Positions 16,432-19,817 of a stretch of DNA of 19,817 nucleotides are shown in pieces (positions within the stretch are counted from its first letter, which is position 1; each line of letters starts with the position of its first letter). The translations under genes and the position numbers were made by a program. Below the pieces are notes generated by a model. It did no database searches and had not been told where the DNA came from. It saw nothing but the letters and a program-made list of their open reading frames with translations. Source of the DNA: Actinomycetes bacterium (GTDB taxonomy: Bacteria; Actinomycetota; Actinomycetes; Mycobacteriales; Mycobacteriaceae). The stretch is from NCBI GenBank assembly GCA_022600695.1, contig JAHZJY010000169.1:1-19817 (forward strand), written 5' to 3'.

Positions 16432-16458
16432 TTGTGCACAAGCCGGGTTTCATCCACA
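16432..16458. promoter_or_regulatory. TTGTGCACAA palindrome and a second DnaA-box-like 9-mer
   Basis: TTGTGCACAA (16432-16441) is a perfect 10-bp palindrome, one base from the mycobacterial-type DnaA box TTGTCCACA on each strand. TCATCCACA (16450-16458) is one base from TTATCCACA. Both resemblances may be chance; the palindrome could be a site for another dimeric regulator. Confidence 0.25.
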
Positions 16459-16481
16459 GTCACCGGGACTGGGCCTATTTT

Positions 16482-16497
16482 TCGAACATATTTTCGA
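16482..16497. promoter_or_regulatory. LexA (SOS) box of the HNH gene
   Basis: TCGAACATATTTTCGA matches the mycobacterial SOS consensus TCGAAC-N4-GTTCGA at 11 of 12 defined positions; only the G of the right half is changed. It ends directly before the TATCCT -10, where bound LexA would block transcription until RecA-stimulated cleavage after DNA damage. Confidence 0.7.
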
Positions 16498-16503
16498 TAT
16501 CCT
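16498..16503 (+). promoter_or_regulatory. -10 element of a leaderless HNH-gene promoter
   Basis: TATCCT fits TANNNT and is followed by exactly 6 nt before ATG 16510. No Shine-Dalgarno is present, so the mRNA probably begins at or next to the start codon. This also fixes the start within a much longer open frame. Confidence 0.6.
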
Positions 16504-16509
16504 GGTGTC

Positions 16510-17907
16510 ATGAGCACGTCCGCCGAACCGTTCCCCGCATCCGAGCTGCACGCCCTGGTCCGGGCGGATCTCGCGGTCATCGATGCCGCACAGGACCGGT
16601 TGCGTTCGACGTGTACAGATCTGGCCGGCAACGCATTTCGCATTGAGGTCGCTGAGCGACTGGAGAAGCAGCAGCGCACCAACCGCGGATTGTCCTACCG
16701 CATGTTCGGTGAGGTCGCCGCACCCGTCGACAGCCACGAAGATCCCCGGTTGCCGGCCGGGGTCAAGATGCGTGACCTGCTGGGCGCTCGACTGCATCTG
16801 ACCCGGGGTGAGGTCACCCGGCGCTTCCGGATCGCCGCGCGCATCCGTCCGCGTCGTTCGCTGACCGGGCCGCCGCTGCCGCCGGAACTGCCCGCACTGG
16901 CCACCGCGGTGCAGGCAGGAGAGGTCGGCGAGGACCACATCGCCGCGGTATGTCGCGGCCTCGATGCGCTGCCCGCCGCGGTATCCGCCGCCGACCGGGA
17001 CGCTGCCGAGCGGACGTTGGTCCGCCACGCCCGGGAACAGGATGCCAAGTTCGTCGAAGCCATCGGTACGACCATTGCCGACTGCCTCAATCCCGACGGC
17101 AACTTCACCGACGAGGATCGCGCCAGACGCCGGGGCCTGGTGTTGGGCAAGCAACGACCGGACGGCATGAGCCGACTCTCCGGATGGCTCGACCCGGAGG
17201 CACGCGCCTATGTCGAGGCGGTGACGGCGGCGATCCGGCCGGGTCGGCATCTGCCCAGAGGTGACGGCGATGCCGGGTCGGGGCAGCGGGACAACCGCTC
17301 GGCCGAGCAGCGCTGCCACGACGGTGTGAAACTGGGCCTCTCGGCGGCGATGGCGTCCGGGGGACTCGGAAAGCATCGCGGTCTTCCGGTGACGGTGATC
17401 GCCACCACGACGCTGGCCGAGCTCGATCAGGCGGCCCGCGCGGTCGACGATCCCGGGGTCCCGATGCCCGCCCCGGCCCGCACCGGCGGCACCGGCCGAC
17501 TACCGATGCGCGACCTGATCCGGATGGCAGCCGGGTCGGTCCACTACCTATTGGTTTTCGAAGACCACTCTGACCGCCCGCTGTACCTGGGTCGCAGCAA
17601 GCGCATCGCGACGGCTGATCACCGCATCGTCTGCTACGGCCGCGACGGCGGGTGCACCAAACCGAACTGCTTCGAGCCGGGCTACCACTCCGAGGTCCAC
17701 CACGCACGTGGCTGGCAGGCCGGCGGCACCACCGATGCCGATAACCTCTACTTCGGCTGTCCGGCCGATCATGCTGCTGTGACCGACGGCGAGTACACAA
17801 CGTCGGTGACCGATGGCGGCCGTATCGCTTGGGATGACGGCACCGGACCGCCACGGGTCAATCGGGTCCACCACCCGGAGGAACTGCTCGACGACGAGTC
17901 CGGGTGA
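16510..17907 (+). CDS. DUF222 / HNH endonuclease domain protein (13E12 repeat family)
   Basis: A 465-residue protein with an N-terminal DUF222 region (about 10-340) and a C-terminal HNH nuclease domain. In the latter C382 and C387 (GGCTKPNC), the pair H397/H398 (EVHHARGW), N412 (TDADNL), C417 and H421 form the expected zinc- and metal-binding pattern, so the nuclease site appears intact. The family is expanded in mycobacteria as the REP13E12 proteins, several of which have, from memory, LexA-controlled promoters; here an SOS box lies 13 nt upstream. The protein is probably a cytosolic DNA-cleaving enzyme induced by DNA damage; its biological target is unknown. The open frame continues upstream to 16099 inside ppc, which I reject as N-terminal sequence. 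No inverted repeats or att sites mark it as a mobile element here. Confidence 0.9.
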   Translation: MSTSAEPFPASELHALVRADLAVIDAAQDRLRSTCTDLAGNAFRIEVAERLEKQQRTNRGLSYRMFGEVAAPVDSHEDPRLPAGVKMRDLLGARLHLTRGEVTRRFRIAARIRPRRSLTGPPLPPELPALATAVQAGEVGEDHIAAVCRGLDALPAAVSAADRDAAERTLVRHAREQDAKFVEAIGTTIADCLNPDGNFTDEDRARRRGLVLGKQRPDGMSRLSGWLDPEARAYVEAVTAAIRPGRHLPRGDGDAGSGQRDNRSAEQRCHDGVKLGLSAAMASGGLGKHRGLPVTVIATTTLAELDQAARAVDDPGVPMPAPARTGGTGRLPMRDLIRMAAGSVHYLLVFEDHSDRPLYLGRSKRIATADHRIVCYGRDGGCTKPNCFEPGYHSEVHHARGWQAGGTTDADNLYFGCPADHAAVTDGEYTTSVTDGGRIAWDDGTGPPRVNRVHHPEELLDDESG

Positions 17908-17932
17908 CTCAGCGACATACGTCGGGCATTAC

Positions 17933-17939
17933 GGGAGGA
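17933..17939 (+). promoter_or_regulatory. Shine-Dalgarno of the amidohydrolase gene
   Basis: GGGAGGA is 7 nt before ATG 17947, a near-perfect site. Its strength contrasts with the apparently leaderless HNH gene, suggesting the amidohydrolase is translated from an mRNA that includes the HNH gene or starts in the 39-nt gap. Confidence 0.75.
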
Positions 17940-17946
17940 TCGGTTC

Positions 17947-19626
17947 ATGACACAGGCCACCGTTTTCACCGCCGCACGGGTCATCACCATGGACCCGGAT
18001 CTGCCGGACGTGACGGCGGTCGCGGTGGACGATGGCCGGATCACCGCCGTCGGCGCCCTGCAGGATCTCCGCGATACCGGGCGGATTGATGACACCTTCG
18101 CCGATGCGGTGCTCTGCCCGGGCCTGATCGATCAACATCTGCACCCGATTCTGGGAGCGTCGACCCTGACGACAGAGGTCATCGCAATCGAGGACTGGCC
18201 GCTGCCGGATCGGACCTTTCCTGCTGCCCGTTCAGCGCAGGAGTACCGGCGGCGACTCATCGAAGCCGACCACGGGCTGAAGGACCCGCAGGAGTGGCTG
18301 TTCACCTGGGGGTATCACAAGCTCTGGCATGGGCCGCTGGATCGCGACGCCCTGGACTCGGTGAGCTCCACCCGACCAATAGCGGTGTGGCAGCGATCCT
18401 GCCACGAGTGGTACCTGAACACCGCCGCCATCGACGCGCTGGGCCTGACCGCAGAGCAGATGGCCGGGCACGGGCCGGCCAGCACCATGGTGGACTTCGC
18501 TGCCGGGCACTGGTGGGAATCCGGGATGAACCTGCTGCTGCCCAGAATCTCCGCGGTCATGATGACCCCGCAACGACTATCCGCCGGGCTGTACCGAATG
18601 GTCGGCTATCTGCACGCCAACGGTGTGACGGCTATCAACGAGCCCGGCATCATGTGGGCCGTCGAGCCGTGGGATCTTTATCAGCAGATTCTCGGCTCGG
18701 ACGACACACCCTTCGGATCGACATTCCTGGTGGATGCGCGCAGTCAGGCCGATGCCGGGATGGACCCCACTGATGCAGTGGCCGACGCCGAGGCGCAGGT
18801 GGCGCGCGCATCGTCGGGAAAGGTGCGACTGCTGCCCAGGCAGGTGAAATTGTTCGCCGACGGGGCGATCATCAGCCAGCTCATGCAGATGCGCGATCCA
18901 TACCTCGACGATGCCGGCCGCCCAGACCCCTGTCACCACGGCGAGTGGATGATGCAACCGGAGACTTTCCGGGCGTTCGCCCGCGTGTACTGGGAAGCCG
19001 GCTGGCAGTTACACGTTCACGTCAACGGCGACGCGGGACTAGAGCTGGTGCTCGACACCGTCGAGGACTGCCTGGCGCAGTGGCCGAGGGCCGACCATCG
19101 GACCGTCATCGTGCACTTCGCGAACTCGACCGAGGAGCAAGTCGACCGTATTGCCCGGCTGGGCTGCCTGGTCTCGGCCAACCCCTACTACCCGGTGGGC
19201 TTCGCGGACATGTATGCCGCGCACGGCCTCGGCGAACAGCGGGCCGACCAGATGGTCCGAGCCCAATCTGTGCTTCGCCGGGGGATTCCGCTGTCTTTGC
19301 ACTCCGATCTACCGATGGGGCCGGCTGAGCCGCTGCGGCTGGCCTCGTTCGCGGTCAATCGGCGCACTCCGAGCGGACGGGTCGCCGGACCGGATCAGAG
19401 AATCAGCGTGCATGACGCGCTACGGGCGGTGACCATCGAGGCGGCTTACTCGTGGCGGATGGAAAACGAGCTGGGAAGCATCACTCCCGGGAAGGCCGCG
19501 ACTTTCACGGTGCTCGCGGAAGACCCCTATGCGACCGAACCGTCCCGGCTGGGTGATATCGGGGTGCTCGGCACCGTATACCAGGGACGCTGGTTTCCCG
19601 CGCCCACCCGCTTCAGGAGTACTTGA
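17947..19626 (+). CDS. Metal-dependent amidohydrolase (YtcJ-like, amidohydrolase 3 family)
   Basis: A 559-residue protein with the composite beta-sandwich plus TIM-barrel architecture of amidohydrolases. Metal-ligand candidates are H64 and H66 (GLIDQHLHP), K301 (QVKLFADG, the likely carboxylated lysine), H358 (HVHVNGDAG), H390 (VIVHFANS) and D454 (LHSDLPMGPAEP). Relatives include YtcJ proteins and N-substituted formamide deformylase; the substrate cannot be inferred. The N-terminal ITMDPDLPDVTAVAVDDGRI is typical of the sandwich domain. No signal peptide is seen, so it is cytosolic. It follows the HNH gene by 39 nt on the same strand and may be co-transcribed. Its last 14 nt overlap the 3' end of secG on the other strand. 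Confidence 0.88.
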   Translation: MTQATVFTAARVITMDPDLPDVTAVAVDDGRITAVGALQDLRDTGRIDDTFADAVLCPGLIDQHLHPILGASTLTTEVIAIEDWPLPDRTFPAARSAQEYRRRLIEADHGLKDPQEWLFTWGYHKLWHGPLDRDALDSVSSTRPIAVWQRSCHEWYLNTAAIDALGLTAEQMAGHGPASTMVDFAAGHWWESGMNLLLPRISAVMMTPQRLSAGLYRMVGYLHANGVTAINEPGIMWAVEPWDLYQQILGSDDTPFGSTFLVDARSQADAGMDPTDAVADAEAQVARASSGKVRLLPRQVKLFADGAIISQLMQMRDPYLDDAGRPDPCHHGEWMMQPETFRAFARVYWEAGWQLHVHVNGDAGLELVLDTVEDCLAQWPRADHRTVIVHFANSTEEQVDRIARLGCLVSANPYYPVGFADMYAAHGLGEQRADQMVRAQSVLRRGIPLSLHSDLPMGPAEPLRLASFAVNRRTPSGRVAGPDQRISVHDALRAVTIEAAYSWRMENELGSITPGKAATFTVLAEDPYATEPSRLGDIGVLGTVYQGRWFPAPTRFRST

Positions 19627-19817
19627 TCTGCAGCGCGACGCCCACGATGGCCACCAGCCAGATGCCGGTTACGAATAGTGTCAGCCGGTCGAGGTTCTTC
19701 TCGACCACGGTCGAACCGGACAGGCTCGATTGCACGCCGCCGCCGAACAGCGTCGACAGACCGCCGCCTTTGGCGCGGTGAAGCAGCACCAGCAGCACCA
19801 CGAGCACACTGGTGACC
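19613..19817 (-). CDS. secG: Protein-export translocase subunit SecG, partial (5' end outside window)
   Basis: The visible 67 residues show the end of a first transmembrane segment (VTSVLVVLLVLLH), the conserved cytosolic loop RAKGGGLSTLFGGG and a second transmembrane segment (LTLFVTGIWLVAIVGVAL). SecG is an accessory subunit of the SecYEG channel that assists SecA-driven export. The frame stays open to the window edge (V-T-S before the internal GTG at 19807), and M. tuberculosis SecG is about 77 residues, so roughly ten N-terminal residues lie outside. It ends tail to tail with the amidohydrolase, overlapping it by 14 nt. Confidence 0.95.
   Translation of the reverse strand, partial: VTSVLVVLLVLLHRAKGGGLSTLFGGGVQSSLSGSTVVEKNLDRLTLFVTGIWLVAIVGVALQIKYS

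Noticed and set aside
16379..16453. 25-residue N-terminal extension of Ppc
   Set aside because: Reads through the inverted repeats, is absent from family members and has no ribosome binding site at 16453.
16099..16509. 137-residue upstream extension of the HNH protein
   Set aside because: Lies inside ppc and over the SOS box and -10; Arg/Pro-rich translation. The leaderless start at 16510 explains the gene better.
16450..17376. Minus-strand open frame (308 codons) opposite the HNH gene
   Set aside because: Shadow of the DUF222 region; composition is not protein-like and no motif is seen.
16510..17907. Mobile element or homing endonuclease insertion
   Set aside because: DUF222/HNH proteins are chromosomal families in mycobacteria; I saw no flanking inverted repeats, target duplication or interrupted gene.

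Overview
The window is a high-GC chromosomal segment from a mycobacterium (Mycobacterium/Mycolicibacterium sensu lato), probably a non-tuberculous species. Protein sequences and gene order follow the M. tuberculosis Rv1459c to Rv1440 neighbourhood as I recall it: mptB, an ABC exporter pair, ctaA, qor, ctaB, tkt, tal, zwf, opcA, pgl, an Rv1444c-like gene, then secG. Between the last two lie ppc, a DUF222/HNH (13E12-type) gene and an amidohydrolase. From memory, ppc is absent from M. tuberculosis but present in M. leprae and environmental mycobacteria. All names rest on reading the translations; no database search was run.

Region 1 (1-2559, + strand) holds the 3' half of mptB (mannan-core mannosyltransferase), an ABC ATPase and an ABC-2 permease. 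Each junction is a 4-nt GTGA overlap, so this is one translationally coupled operon. Region 2 (2560-6454) carries heme A biosynthesis at both ends: ctaA (+) and ctaB (-). Between them are an ATP-grasp gene (-) whose 3' end runs 51 nt into ctaA, and a zeta-crystallin-like quinone reductase (+). The upstream regions of ctaA and ctaB share the 9-mer CTACTACAG inside an imperfect dyad, a possible common operator.

Region 3 (6455-13568, + strand) is a pentose phosphate operon: tkt, tal, zwf, opcA, pgl and a small coiled-coil protein gene. The enzymes convert glucose 6-phosphate to 6-phosphogluconate (Zwf with its partner OpcA, then Pgl) and run the non-oxidative branch (Tkt, Tal); 6-phosphogluconate dehydrogenase is not here. 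Between zwf and opcA lies a 36-bp tandem repeat (three full copies and a partial one). It encodes a 46-residue repetitive peptide whose start overlaps the zwf stop by 1 nt and whose stop overlaps the opcA start by 1 nt. This resembles the mycobacterial interspersed repetitive unit (MIRU) design and is the most unusual feature of the window.

Region 4 (13571-19817) contains ppc (-), the HNH gene (+) with a near-consensus mycobacterial LexA/SOS box on its promoter, a YtcJ-like metal-dependent amidohydrolase (+) and the 3' part of secG (-). The 131-bp ppc/HNH divergent intergenic region is dense in symmetric sequence: overlapping inverted repeats, a TTGTGCACAA palindrome, the SOS box and two candidate leaderless promoters. 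No intergenic stretch exceeds 300 bp, and I saw no tRNA, rRNA, insertion sequence, CRISPR array or T-tract terminator.
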